NCBI GenBank assembly: GCA_025996835.1 | Contig: BNTU01000129.1 | Coordinates: 1 to 8,105, forward strand | Length of the DNA stretch: 8,105 bases | Origin: Bacteroidia bacterium | GTDB lineage: Bacteria; Bacteroidota; Bacteroidia; Bacteroidales; Azobacteroidaceae | Direction of reading: 5' to 3' | Shown: one piece after another, positions 1 to 7,814 of the stretch | Position numbering within the stretch: the first letter of the stretch is position 1 | Layout of the letters: the number at the start of each line of letters is the position of its first letter | Program-made: the position numbers and the translations under genes | Notes under the pieces: model-generated | What the model saw: the letters and a program-made list of their open reading frames with translations, nothing else | Told to the model about the DNA's origin: nothing | Database searches by the model: none

Positions 1-8
1 TGTGTTTT

Positions 9-54
9 GCGCCCTGAAAGGGCATTATATCATTATGTTGCCCTTTCAGGGCGC
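9..54. repeat. 15-bp perfect inverted repeat, REP-like palindrome
   Basis: The arm GCGCCCTGAAAGGGC (9-23) is exactly repeated in inverse orientation as GCCCTTTCAGGGCGC (40-54), around a 16-base AT-rich loop. Each arm is itself a small palindrome (CCCT-GAA-AGGG). Outer TGTG (1-4) and CACA (56-59) extend the stem after a three-T bulge, so the element may reach beyond the window start. There is no T-tract, so a simple terminator is not supported. It resembles the short palindromic intergenic repeats common in Bacteroidales genomes; that family assignment is from memory of the pattern, not from a search. Confidence 0.75.
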
Positions 55-76
55 ACACAATCATTTATCATCATTC

Positions 77-95
77 CCCAACGCGATGCGTTGGG
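77..95. repeat. 8-bp hairpin with GAT loop
   Basis: CCCAACGC (77-84) pairs perfectly with GCGTTGGG (88-95) around the loop GAT. It lies 22 bases after the palindrome at 9-54 and is followed by another hairpin at 108-120. The three together look like one composite intergenic repeat block of REP type. No coding function is seen. Confidence 0.65.
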
Positions 96-107
96 CTGGG
101 ATATGCT

Positions 108-120
108 GGGCTTTCAGCCC
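108..120. repeat. Short hairpin GGGCT-TTC-AGCCC
   Basis: Five-base arms GGGCT (108-112) and AGCCC (116-120) flank the loop TTC. Its core (GGGCTTTCAGCCC) is a variant of the GCCCTTTCAGGGC arm found at 40-52, suggesting related units within the same repeat block. Confidence 0.55.
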
Positions 121-146
121 GTAAATTTAGTAACGCCCGGTCGTGC

Positions 147-247
147 TGTCTGAACCTTGATTTTCATAAGATTTTCAAGATTACCAAGATACAACTTCGC
201 ATAATCCTGTTAATCTTGAAAATCTTATGAAAATCAAGGTTCAGACA
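147..247. repeat. Large inverted repeat with 37-bp perfect arms
   Basis: Bases 147-183 are the exact reverse complement of 211-247 (outer ends TGTCTGAACC and GGTTCAGACA). The pairing continues inward imperfectly to about 190/204, leaving a loop of about 13 bases. It lies between the REP-like block and the susC-like gene. It contains no ORF of note and no obvious flanking target-site duplication. It could be a miniature mobile or REP-like element, or it could form a strong stem in a transcript. As DNA it would be a long cruciform-capable palindrome. Confidence 0.8.
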
Positions 248-344
248 ATAATGAATTTCCCTTAAAAAACATTAAAGTTTATGAAATAGCATTGTTTATT
301 GAAAAACATTTTCTAACTTCGCCGCCGTTATCACGAGTGGTCTT

Positions 345-361
345 TGCGGGCTTGACCCGCA
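345..361. repeat. Hairpin TGCGGG-CTTGA-CCCGCA
   Basis: Perfect six-base arms (345-350 and 356-361) flank the loop CTTGA. It lies about 55 bases before the start codon of the susC-like gene, in a more GC-rich patch (about 317-371) within otherwise AT-rich DNA. The sequence resembles short dispersed repeats seen in several bacterial groups, but it could also act in the 5' untranslated leader of the operon. There is no T-run after it, so it is not a convincing terminator. Confidence 0.55.
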
Positions 362-415
362 ATCTCCCGCGACAACATAAACGAATTTAGTTGAACGTTT
401 TAAATTTATGTATTT

Positions 416-3400
416 ATGAGAAAGAAGTTCAGTAACTTTGTGCAAACTTTGCTATTAAGTAGCATTGTCTTTGCGGGGGGGGGGGGGCAACTTCCTTAAG
501 AGCGGAAGCTCCCCAAGAATCTAAAATCGCCGTTACAGGCGTGGTGTCCGATGCGGAAGGTCCGCTCATCGGAGCCAGTGTAGTAGAAAAAGGCAATCCG
601 AGCAATGGTGTAGCAACCGACATTGACGGAAAATACTCTCTCCGAGTATCGCCAAACGCCACCATCGCGGTGACGTATCTGGGTTACACAACCCAAGACG
701 TGTCTGTGGATGGCAGAACGAGTATTAATGTAACTTTGGTGGAAGATGTCAGCATCCTCGACGAAGTGGTGGTGGTGGGCTACGGCGTACAAAAGAAAAA
801 GTTGATAACCGGTGCCACCGTGCAGGTGGGCGGCGAAGACTTGCAGAAGTTGAGCACCACCAGCGCACTCTCCGCTATGCAGAGCCAAACGGCCGGTGTG
901 AGCATTATCCAAAGTTCGGGGCAACCGGGCGAAGGATTTAAGGTGAACATTCGCGGTATTGGCACTACGGGCAACAGTGCTCCGCTCTACGTCATCGACG
1001 GCGTGGCAGGCGGCGACATCAACAACCTCAACCCCGCCGACATCGAAAGCATTGACGTGCTCAAGGATGCGGCTTCGGCTGCCATCTACGGGGCGCGCTC
1101 TGCCAATGGCGTTATTCTGGTTACTACCAAGGGCGGCAAGTTGCTCAAAGGCGGTAAGGATGCCCCGCTCAAAATGTCCATTACCTACGACGGCTACGTG
1201 GGCTTTCAAAACGTCTATAAAATGCCTGAACTGTTGGATGCTAAGCAGTATATGGCAATTATGGACGAAGTGCGCTTCAACGAAGGCGGTGCGGCTTGGG
1301 ATTGGCAGAACATTTTGGGCAGCCGCTACGATGACGTAACGAGCGGCAAATGGAGCGGCACCAACTGGCTCAATGAGATGCGCAACAAAAACGCACCCAT
1401 CCAAAACCACGCTCTGAACGTGGCGGGCGGCAACGAAATATCAACCTACTCTCTGGGCGTTTCGCGCACAGAGCAGGAGGGCATATACGGCTATCCCGTG
1501 CAGAGCGACTACGGACGCACCACTGCCCGCCTCAACTCCGACCACGTGATTTTGAAAATCGGCAATCTCGATGTTATCAAATTGGGCGAAACCTTCACAT
1601 ACGCCTACACCAACAAGTCGGGCATCGGTATCGGCAGTGTGTATTGGAACGATATTTACAATATGATGACCGGCGTGCCCATTATGCCCTTGTATAACGA
1701 CAAAGGCGAGTATTTTGGTGCCGATGACAAAGCCGCAATGGGGCTTAATGTCTTAAACAACGCCTTTGTCAACCCCATAGGCGAGATGGTGTACCGACGC
1801 GGTTACAACATCTCCAAAAACCACAATATGCAGGCATCTGCCAACGTGCAGATTCAGCCAATAAAAGATTTGGTGCTACGCTCGCAGTTCGGTTACAGAA
1901 TGAGCGGCAACACCTACCGTCAGTTTACGCCTACTTACAAACTTTCGGCAACCAACGAGAGGACGCAAAGCGAAGTGCGGCAAAGCGGCGGCTTGGGCTG
2001 GAACTACACCATTGACAACACCGTCAACTACAAGTTTGCCATAGACGATAGCCACTTTGACGTTCTGCTGGGGCAATCGGTAGAAAAGTGGGGTATGGGC
2101 GAAGATATGATGGCATTCAACGTAGAATCTTCGTTCAACGATTTTGAACACGCCTATATAGACAACACCGGTGCCGTATCTTCGCGTACAAGTGTCGAGG
2201 GCAGTCCTTGGGGCGCGGGGGCTTTGGCTTCGTTTTTTGGGCGCATCAACTACGACTACAACGAAAAGTATATGCTCTCGCTGGTAATGCGTGCCGATGG
2301 TTCGTCCAACTTTGCGCGAGGCAACCGCTGGGGCTATTTCCCGTCGGTGTCGGCAGGATGGCTACTCACCAACGAAACCTTTATGGAGAGCGTTTCCTCA
2401 TGGATGGACTACTTCAAACTGCGCGCAAGTTGGGGGCAAAACGGTAACTGCAACATTCCCAACTTCCAGTACAACGCCACCGTGGCACTGAGCAACGATG
2501 TGATTTACGCATTCGGCAACAACCCCGATGCCTACACGCAGGGCGGCTATGCCAATATCTTGCCCAACCCCGATGTTACGTGGGAGACTTCGGAGCAAAC
2601 CGACATCGGCTTCGACTCGCGGTTCCTTAACGCGTGCTTGAACCTCACCTTTGATTTCTACATAAAGGAAACCAAAAATTGGCTGGTACGTGCTCCCATT
2701 TTGGGTGCTTACGGTATGGGCGAGTCGGGTGCACCGTATATCAATGGCGGCGATGTGAAAAATCAGGGCGTAGAGATTGCCCTTGCGTGGAACGACCGCG
2801 TCGATGACTTCCGCTATTCGGCAGGTGCTAACTTTACCTACAACACAAACGAAGTTACCCGCATTGCCAACAGCGAAGGCATCATACACGGACCCACCGC
2901 CGCATTGTTTGCCGGTAGTGCCGAAATGTACCGCGCACAGGTGGGCTATCCCATCGGGTATTTCTACGGCTACAAAACCGAAGGCGTGTTTCAAAACCAA
3001 GCCGATATAGACGCTTGGAAGGCGGCAGGAAAAGGCATACTGCAAAGCAACCCGCAACCCGGCGACCTCAAGTTTGCCGACCTCACCCCCGACGGCGAAA
3101 TTGACGAAAAGGACAAAACCCAAATCGGCAACTCGCACCCCGACATAATGCTCGGATGCAACTTCGGCGCAGGGTACAAGGGGTTTGACCTCAGCGTGGC
3201 GGCATACGGCGCGTTTGGACACCAAATTGCCAAATCGTATCGCAAGGGTGATAATTTTTACGAAAATTATACCTCCGACATCTACGGCAGGTGGCACGGC
3301 GAAGGCACATCCAACAAACTGCCGCGCCTGATGCAAGGCAATACCACGAACTGGACTACCGTATCCGACATATACATTGAAGACGGCGACTATCTCCGCC

Positions 3401-3642
3401 TGCAAAATATTACCTTGGGTTACGATTTCAAACGTCTGTTCCCCAAAATGCCCATGGGTCAGTTGCGGTTTTACTTTACGGCGCAAAACCTCTTGACCAT
3501 CACCTCCTATTCGGGTGCTGACCCCGAAGTGGGATACTCGCCCGAGGTAAACAGCGTCCGCGACAGTTGGGTATCGGGCATAGACGTTGGCTACTACCCC
3601 AATCCGCGCACATATTTGTTTGGGGTGAATATTAAATTTTAA
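416..3642 (+). CDS. SusC/RagA-type TonB-dependent outer-membrane transporter, frame broken by poly-G tract
   Basis: This is the energised outer-membrane channel of a SusCD glycan importer. The uninterrupted frame runs from about 463 to 3642, but its only early start is GTG at 541, which would lack a signal peptide. ATG at 416 begins a classical signal peptide (MRKKFSNFVQTLLLSSIVFA), and after the 13-G run the other frame supplies ATSLRAEA, giving a plausible AEA cleavage site. The two halves join in frame only with 11 or 14 G (1074 or 1075 aa). As written, translation stops after 27 codons at TAA 497-499. Domains in order: carboxypeptidase-regulatory-like N-terminal domain (about 520-740), TonB-box region DEVVVVGYG (760-786), plug domain with the NIRGIGTTG and PLYVIDGV motifs (about 800-1140), then a beta-barrel ending in YLFGVNIKF at the stop, typical of SusC barrels. 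The SusD partner follows after 26 bp. Family identity is very secure; the uncertainty is whether the broken frame is real. Confidence 0.95.
475..487 (+). repeat. Homopolymeric G tract (13 G) in signal-peptide codons
   Basis: Thirteen consecutive G follow GTC TTT GC in the signal-peptide region of the susC-like gene. In the frame of ATG 416 they encode Ala-Gly-Gly-Gly-Gly and lead to a stop at 497. A 12-G version would reach a different stop (TAA of AATCTAA, about 520). Only 11 or 14 G (13 plus or minus multiples of three from there) joins signal peptide to mature protein. Long G tracts are established slipped-strand phase-variation sites in Campylobacter and Neisseria. Here the function is inferred from the frame analysis; a homopolymer sequencing error remains possible. 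Confidence 0.85.
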
Positions 3643-3668
3643 ATATGAACGATTAAATAATAAAAGTT

Positions 3669-5399
3669 ATGAAAAATATATTGAAACCCCTTGGGGGACT
3701 AATGGCGGGGCTTGTCCTGTTCGCAGGATGCGACGATTTTTTGGATACGCAGGACTTGACCCACAAAAACACGGATAACTTTCCGCAAACCCTTGCCGAT
3801 GCACAGATGGCACTGGCAGGCATCTATAACAATCTGGGTACGGCACTGGGTGCAAACGGAGGGCACGCGCCCAATTCGTTCTTGATGGTATCCGAACTTG
3901 CCGCTGATGACCGTCTCGGCGGTGGCGGCGGCGGTGACCAGCGGTTGCAGGCAACAGATATGTTGTTGCAATTCGCAATTGATGAATATGACGTTTTTTG
4001 GCAAGACCGTTACGCGGGCATCAACCGCGCCAACACTGCTATTGAGACACTCGGCAACTGCGAGGGCTTCAGCAGCGAGGAGCAAAAGAACAAGATGCTC
4101 GGCGAAGCGTATTTTCTGCGGGCGTTCTTTTACTACGAATTGGCTTCGCTCTTTGAGCGCGTGCCGTTGCACCTCAACACCATTGCCGAGCCGCTACCGC
4201 AAAGCGACCCCGATGCTATTTGGGGGCAAATAGTAGCCGACCTCAAGCAAGCCATTGAGTTGATGAAACCCGCAGGCAAAACGCCATCCGGCGAAGCAGG
4301 ACACGCCGATGCCTACGTTGCCGAAGTGATGATGGCAAGGGCATTCCTTTTCTATACGGGATTTTACAACAAACCGGACGTAACCTTGCCCGATGGTGGC
4401 AAAGTTACCAAAGCGGATGTTACAGCGTGGATTACCGACTGCAAGGACAATTCGGGCTATACACTTGTGCCCGACTACCGCAACTTGTGGGCATACACCA
4501 ACCCCTATACAGTGGAGGAATACGGCTACACACAAGGAAAGAGTTTGCAATGGGTGGGCAACCAGGGCGAGGCAGCCAACACCGAAGCGATGTTTGCCAT
4601 TAAGTTCAACAAGTTTGCCGACTGGAGCAACAGAACAGGTTGTGCCAACGGCTATGCCGTGTTCACCGGTCTCCGCGGCGGCGAAGTGGGCGAGGATGCC
4701 TTCCCTATGGGCGGCGGCTGGGGCGCAGGTCCCGTTGCCACCAACCTGTTTAACGATTGGGTAAGTGCGGCAGGAGGCGAAACAAACGATGCGCGCCTGC
4801 TTGCCTCTATCTGCAAACTGCGCACCGAATTGTCCGCGTTCCCTGTGGGCGGCGGCTGGAACGACTGGATACAGGGAACCGACTTTTATTCCAAAAAGGG
4901 CGGCATTTCGGGCAAAGACGCCGGCGAATACAAGATGCCGTTTGATAAATTTATGTACAGCCTTGATTTGCAATGGGATATATCCTACATAAGCGACCTG
5001 GTACTGATGCGCTACGCCGAAGTGCTGCTGCTGCATTCCGAACTCACCGAAACCGCCGATGGCATCAATGCACTGCGCACTCGTGCGGGATTAGCCCCTG
5101 TGGCATATTCGCTGGATGCGTTGCAAAAGGAACGCCGTTGGGAATTGGCTTTTGAAGGCGTGCGCTGGAACGACATCCGCCGTTGGGGCATTGCCGCAGA
5201 TGCACTCGACAAACAAGCGAATGTAGCGATTTACATTGGAGGACTCTCCGAAACAAATGTGGCGCACGGCGGCGGCTACAAAGCACGCTATGAGGCAACG
5301 CGCGGGTTTTTCCCCATTCCTGAGAGGCAAATAGAACTATCCAAAGGCATTTATACGCAAAATGCGGGCTGGAACGGCAATTCTTATGGTAGTTGGTAA
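3669..5399 (+). CDS. SusD/RagB-family surface glycan-binding lipoprotein
   Basis: The 576-aa protein is the outer-membrane lipoprotein lid of the SusC-like channel; family members bind oligosaccharide at the cell surface. Residues 1-21 form a lipoprotein signal with lipobox LFAGC, Cys21 being the expected lipidation site. The segment from about 115 to 165 (NRANTAIETL, then GEAYFLRAFFYYELASLF) is the hallmark TPR-like helical region of SusD proteins. ERRWELAFEGVRWNDIRRW (about 488-506) and the ending FFPIPERQIELSKGIYTQN are the conserved C-terminal SusD signature. A glycine run (about residues 84-89, SELAADDRLGGGGGG) sits in a region where related proteins also carry Gly-rich ADDR/GGG motifs. 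The ATG is preceded by A-rich AAAAGTT rather than a Shine-Dalgarno, as is usual in Bacteroidota. It lies 26 bp after the susC-like gene and is likely cotranscribed with it. Length fits the family. Confidence 0.97.
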   Translation: MKNILKPLGGLMAGLVLFAGCDDFLDTQDLTHKNTDNFPQTLADAQMALAGIYNNLGTALGANGGHAPNSFLMVSELAADDRLGGGGGGDQRLQATDMLLQFAIDEYDVFWQDRYAGINRANTAIETLGNCEGFSSEEQKNKMLGEAYFLRAFFYYELASLFERVPLHLNTIAEPLPQSDPDAIWGQIVADLKQAIELMKPAGKTPSGEAGHADAYVAEVMMARAFLFYTGFYNKPDVTLPDGGKVTKADVTAWITDCKDNSGYTLVPDYRNLWAYTNPYTVEEYGYTQGKSLQWVGNQGEAANTEAMFAIKFNKFADWSNRTGCANGYAVFTGLRGGEVGEDAFPMGGGWGAGPVATNLFNDWVSAAGGETNDARLLASICKLRTELSAFPVGGGWNDWIQGTDFYSKKGGISGKDAGEYKMPFDKFMYSLDLQWDISYISDLVLMRYAEVLLLHSELTETADGINALRTRAGLAPVAYSLDALQKERRWELAFEGVRWNDIRRWGIAADALDKQANVAIYIGGLSETNVAHGGGYKARYEATRGFFPIPERQIELSKGIYTQNAGWNGNSYGSW

Positions 5400-5422
5400 T
5401 AATTAAAAAAAAAAGTAAAGTT

Positions 5423-6304
5423 ATGAAAAAGACATTTTTATTCTTCGCCGTATTTGCGGCAACAGCCCTGTGGACGGGCTGCGAACCCATAGTGGATAAG
5501 CACGATGCAGGCGGCAGCATTGCCGCCACCGAGTTGCAGGCAACCGCAACAAGTGTCGTAAAGGATGGCAAAAACACCAACAAGGTGTATGTGCATTGCA
5601 CCAGCCCCGTGCTCTGCCAGTGGTCAGACGGCGTAAACACCCTCTCCGCTACGGAAGGTTACCTCACGCTACTGCTCACCGGCGAGCAGACCATCACCCT
5701 GACGGCAATGACTGCCGATGGGACGACGCTGACAAAATCTTTTACGGTGAACGTAGATGACCTTACCGAACCCGTCGACCCCGCATACGGATACTTGTGC
5801 GGCACAGGTTCTAAAAAATGGACATGGCAATCTGCAGATTGCTATGGCAATGGAAACCCCAGCAGTTTAGCTCCCGAATGGAGTAAAAGCTCGATAACAG
5901 ATGTAGATGGGATGTGCGTTGCAAAAAGTTTGCCACACGAAGGTACTAACGCAACAATGGAATTTACATTGATGGGCAAAAAAATGGTCAAAAAGGATGC
6001 GGATGGCAACGAAACACCGGGCACATTTAATTTTGAGATGAAAAACTTTGCAGTCAAAGAATCTCTGTGGAGTTGGATGGATCCCTATTGGAGTCCCGAT
6101 GACCCGTTTGCTATCGGCACTATGGCTTTTTACAACACCAATATCTTGTTTCCGTACGACATCAACTACAATAATGCAGTAGTTACAAATTACTACATTG
6201 TGTCGCTGAGCGATACAGAACTGATTTTGGCAGCGATTACTACCAATCAGGAGGTATCGTGGTATGAAACATTTTATTGGGTGTTTGTGCCGGTAGTGGA
6301 ATAA
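5423..6304 (+). CDS. PKD-like domain lipoprotein, putative surface glycan-binding protein (SusE/F position)
   Basis: The 293-aa protein has a lipoprotein signal MKKTFLFFAVFAATALWTGC with Cys20 as lipidation site. I chose ATG 5423, 23 bp after the SusD stop, over an in-frame TTG at 5393: the ATG starts right at the signal peptide and has the same AAAGTTATGAAAA context as the SusD-like gene. Residues about 30-115 look like a small Ig/PKD-like beta-sandwich, followed by a linker (LTEPVDPAYGY). Residues about 125-293 are rich in aromatics (WTW, WSWMDPYW, YETFYWVF). The segment ATMEFTLMGKKMVKKDADG and the ending IVSLSDTELILA resemble lipocalin-like domains of Bacteroides lipoproteins encoded beside susCD pairs. 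Operon position and surface anchoring suggest a glycan-binding accessory protein; the ligand cannot be told. Lipoprotein nature is firm, binding role is inferred. Confidence 0.85.
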   Translation: MKKTFLFFAVFAATALWTGCEPIVDKHDAGGSIAATELQATATSVVKDGKNTNKVYVHCTSPVLCQWSDGVNTLSATEGYLTLLLTGEQTITLTAMTADGTTLTKSFTVNVDDLTEPVDPAYGYLCGTGSKKWTWQSADCYGNGNPSSLAPEWSKSSITDVDGMCVAKSLPHEGTNATMEFTLMGKKMVKKDADGNETPGTFNFEMKNFAVKESLWSWMDPYWSPDDPFAIGTMAFYNTNILFPYDINYNNAVVTNYYIVSLSDTELILAAITTNQEVSWYETFYWVFVPVVE

Positions 6305-6329
6305 ATCCTATTCAGATAAAAATAAATGC

Positions 6330-6337
6330 TACCTTTG
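6330..6337 (+). promoter_or_regulatory. Bacteroidota-type -7 promoter element TACCTTTG
   Basis: TACCTTTG matches the Bacteroides -7 consensus TAnnTTTG exactly. No good TTTG-like -33 element is seen at the usual 19-21 bp spacing; only a weak ATTC lies nearby (6310-6313). A start a few bases downstream would leave a leader of roughly a dozen bases before ATG 6357. It suggests the AlbA_2 gene is transcribed independently of the sus-like operon. Confidence 0.6.
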
Positions 6338-6356
6338 TAGCCTAATTTATACAACA

Positions 6357-7619
6357 ATGGCATTACCCGTCAATATCAATCAATTAATTTCGGGAAAAGC
6401 AGTCGAATGGGACCGTTTAGAGTTTAAGAAAGGCTGGAATCCGGAAGAAATTGCGCATAGTTTATGCGCTTTCACCAATGACATTAACAATTGGGGAGGC
6501 GGATACATTGTGATTGGTATTGAAGAAAGCGATGGGATTCCCATACTGCCGCCTGTTGGATTGTCGCAGAGTAGTGTGGAGGAAAAGCAGTTACTATCGC
6601 TAAGCGAAACTATTCCATTTGACGACCGCGTGAATTATCATGCCGAATTGTCCGATTTAAGTCCGTTGCTTATTAAAACTTTCTTGAAAGATATAAAAAG
6701 TGATTTGGAAAAAGACGTTGGTGTTATCCCTTTTGAAGACTTATGCCGACAAATGCAGATTGTGGACGGAACAAAAGAATGGTTGAAACCCAAAAATGTC
6801 GGACTGCTGTTTTTCACTGAAAATCCGGAAAAATTCTTTCCATATACCCGCATTGAGATTGTTCATTTCTTGGATGATATTGGCGACCGCTTTGTGGAAC
6901 ACCAATTTTCCGGCTCCATTCCCGAACAATTAAAAGCGGCTTTGCAGTATGTTAAAAATCAGGTAATTAAAGAAATGGTAATCAAAGTGCCCGGTCAGGC
7001 AGAGGCAATGCGTTTTTATAATTATCCTTACGAGGCAATCGAAGAAACGCTTGTCAATGCGGTGTATCATAAAAGTTATAATGTGAGGGAGCCAATTGAG
7101 ATACGGATAAATTATGATTCCATCCAAATTCTCAGTTTTGAGGGACCAATGCTCCCGATAAAAAACGAGGATTTGACGAAAGAACGGGTTGTGTCACGTT
7201 TTTATCGCAACCGGCGAGTAGGTGATTTTCTAAAAGAATTGGAATTTACGGAAGGACGCTCAACCGGTTTTCCGAAAATTTACCGCCACCTGAAAAATAA
7301 CTATTCGCCCGAGCCGAAGTTTGAAACAGACGAAAATAATCTGCATTTTCTATCTACAATTTATGCACATAAGTTGTTCGCTACGAAAGTAATTGAATTA
7401 AATACAAAAGAAAAGCGAGTTTTAGACTTTTGCAAAGAGCCGAAATCCAGTCGTGAAATACTGGAATTTATGGGAGTAAGTTATCATAGTAAAAATGTTA
7501 ATAAGTTTGTTTCTGCTTTGGTCGATGCCGGATATCTGTACTATACAGTTCCCGAAAATGTCTATCATCGCAATCAAAAATATTTCACAATCGAAGAAAA
7601 ACAAATTGAAAAGACGTAA
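6357..7619 (+). CDS. AlbA_2 (Schlafen-like) / RecG-like HATPase-domain putative transcriptional regulator, internally deleted
   Basis: The 420-aa protein belongs to the family annotated as putative DNA-binding or 'ATP-dependent DNA helicase RecG-related' proteins. The AlbA_2 domain begins with EWDRLEFKKGW (17-27) and GGGYIVIGIE (47-56). A GHKL-like HATPase_c_4 region follows, with PYEAIEETLVNAVYHKSY (224-241) as N-box and EGRSTGFPKI (299-308) as G-type motif. Residues about 350-412 look like a winged helix (KEKRVLDFCKEPKSSREIL). From memory of full-length relatives (about 490 aa), GLSQSSVEE at residues 68-76 should be followed by about 75 residues that complete AlbA_2. Here it runs straight into KQLLSLSETIPFDD (77-90), so the domain is truncated in frame. 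Role in the cell is not established; Schlafen-like proteins occur as regulators and near defence genes. GC in sampled lines is near 40%, against about 57% in a susC sample, suggesting separate origin. It has no membrane segment. Confidence 0.9.
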   Translation: MALPVNINQLISGKAVEWDRLEFKKGWNPEEIAHSLCAFTNDINNWGGGYIVIGIEESDGIPILPPVGLSQSSVEEKQLLSLSETIPFDDRVNYHAELSDLSPLLIKTFLKDIKSDLEKDVGVIPFEDLCRQMQIVDGTKEWLKPKNVGLLFFTENPEKFFPYTRIEIVHFLDDIGDRFVEHQFSGSIPEQLKAALQYVKNQVIKEMVIKVPGQAEAMRFYNYPYEAIEETLVNAVYHKSYNVREPIEIRINYDSIQILSFEGPMLPIKNEDLTKERVVSRFYRNRRVGDFLKELEFTEGRSTGFPKIYRHLKNNYSPEPKFETDENNLHFLSTIYAHKLFATKVIELNTKEKRVLDFCKEPKSSREILEFMGVSYHSKNVNKFVSALVDAGYLYYTVPENVYHRNQKYFTIEEKQIEKT

Positions 7620-7649
7620 AAAAGTGTCAGGGGTACTGTCAGGGTAAAA
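7619..7649. repeat. 31-bp direct repeat, copy 1
   Basis: This copy begins at the last base of the stop codon of the AlbA_2 gene and matches 7752-7782 at 30 of 31 positions (G7643 versus A7776). It contains a near-tandem of TGTCAGGGGTAC (7625-7636) and TGTCAGGGTA (7637-7646). The nature of the repeat is unknown. Confidence 0.75.
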
Positions 7650-7751
7650 TAAATAGGTTAGTCGTTTGCATTTTTCATAATCTATTGAAACAAAAAATGT
7701 TATGAAATTTGTTGGTTGAAAAATTTGCTTTTTTTAACTGAAAATCACCCC

Positions 7752-7782
7752 AAAAAGTGTCAGGGGTACTGTCAGAGTAAAA
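7752..7782. repeat. 31-bp direct repeat, copy 2
   Basis: This is the second copy, 133 bp downstream of the first and 38 bp before the start of the last gene. It again carries two TGTCAG motifs (7758 and 7770). The pair may be remnants of a duplicated or mobile element, or paired sites for a regulator upstream of the last gene. No promoter consensus was found in the 200-bp spacer. Confidence 0.75.
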
Positions 7783-7814
7783 AGCAAAATTATGTAAAAT
7801 AATAAAAATAAAAA

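Noticed and set aside
433..440. TAACTTTG, a perfect match to the -7 promoter consensus
   Set aside because: It lies inside the signal-peptide codons downstream of ATG 416 and has no -33 match at the proper spacing. A transcript from it would lack the start codon, so it is probably coincidental.
496..1410. Long antisense open frame of 304 codons, and a similar one at 2398-3486 (362 codons)
   Set aside because: Both lie opposite the well-supported susC-like frame, have low-complexity His/Val/Ala-rich translations and no recognisable domain. They are codon-usage shadows.
541..3642. GTG 541 as the true start of the SusC-like protein
   Set aside because: It would give a protein without signal peptide, although SusC proteins must be exported. 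The upstream ATG 416 provides one once the G tract is in frame.
3900..3942. Glycine-codon run in the SusD-like gene as a second slippage site
   Set aside because: The codons are mixed GGC/GGT rather than a homopolymer, the frame is intact, and a Gly-rich patch is expected here in this SusD subgroup.
4194..5036. Antisense open frame of 280 codons across the SusD-like gene
   Set aside because: It is opposite a clear SusD reading frame and its product has no recognisable features.
5405..5414. Run of 10 A between the SusD-like and lipoprotein genes
   Set aside because: It is intergenic and fits the A-rich translation-initiation regions of Bacteroidota. No frame depends on its length.
7701..7718. 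ATGAAATTTGTTGG start after an AATGTT context like that of the real genes
   Set aside because: The frame ends after five codons (TGA), so there is no gene.
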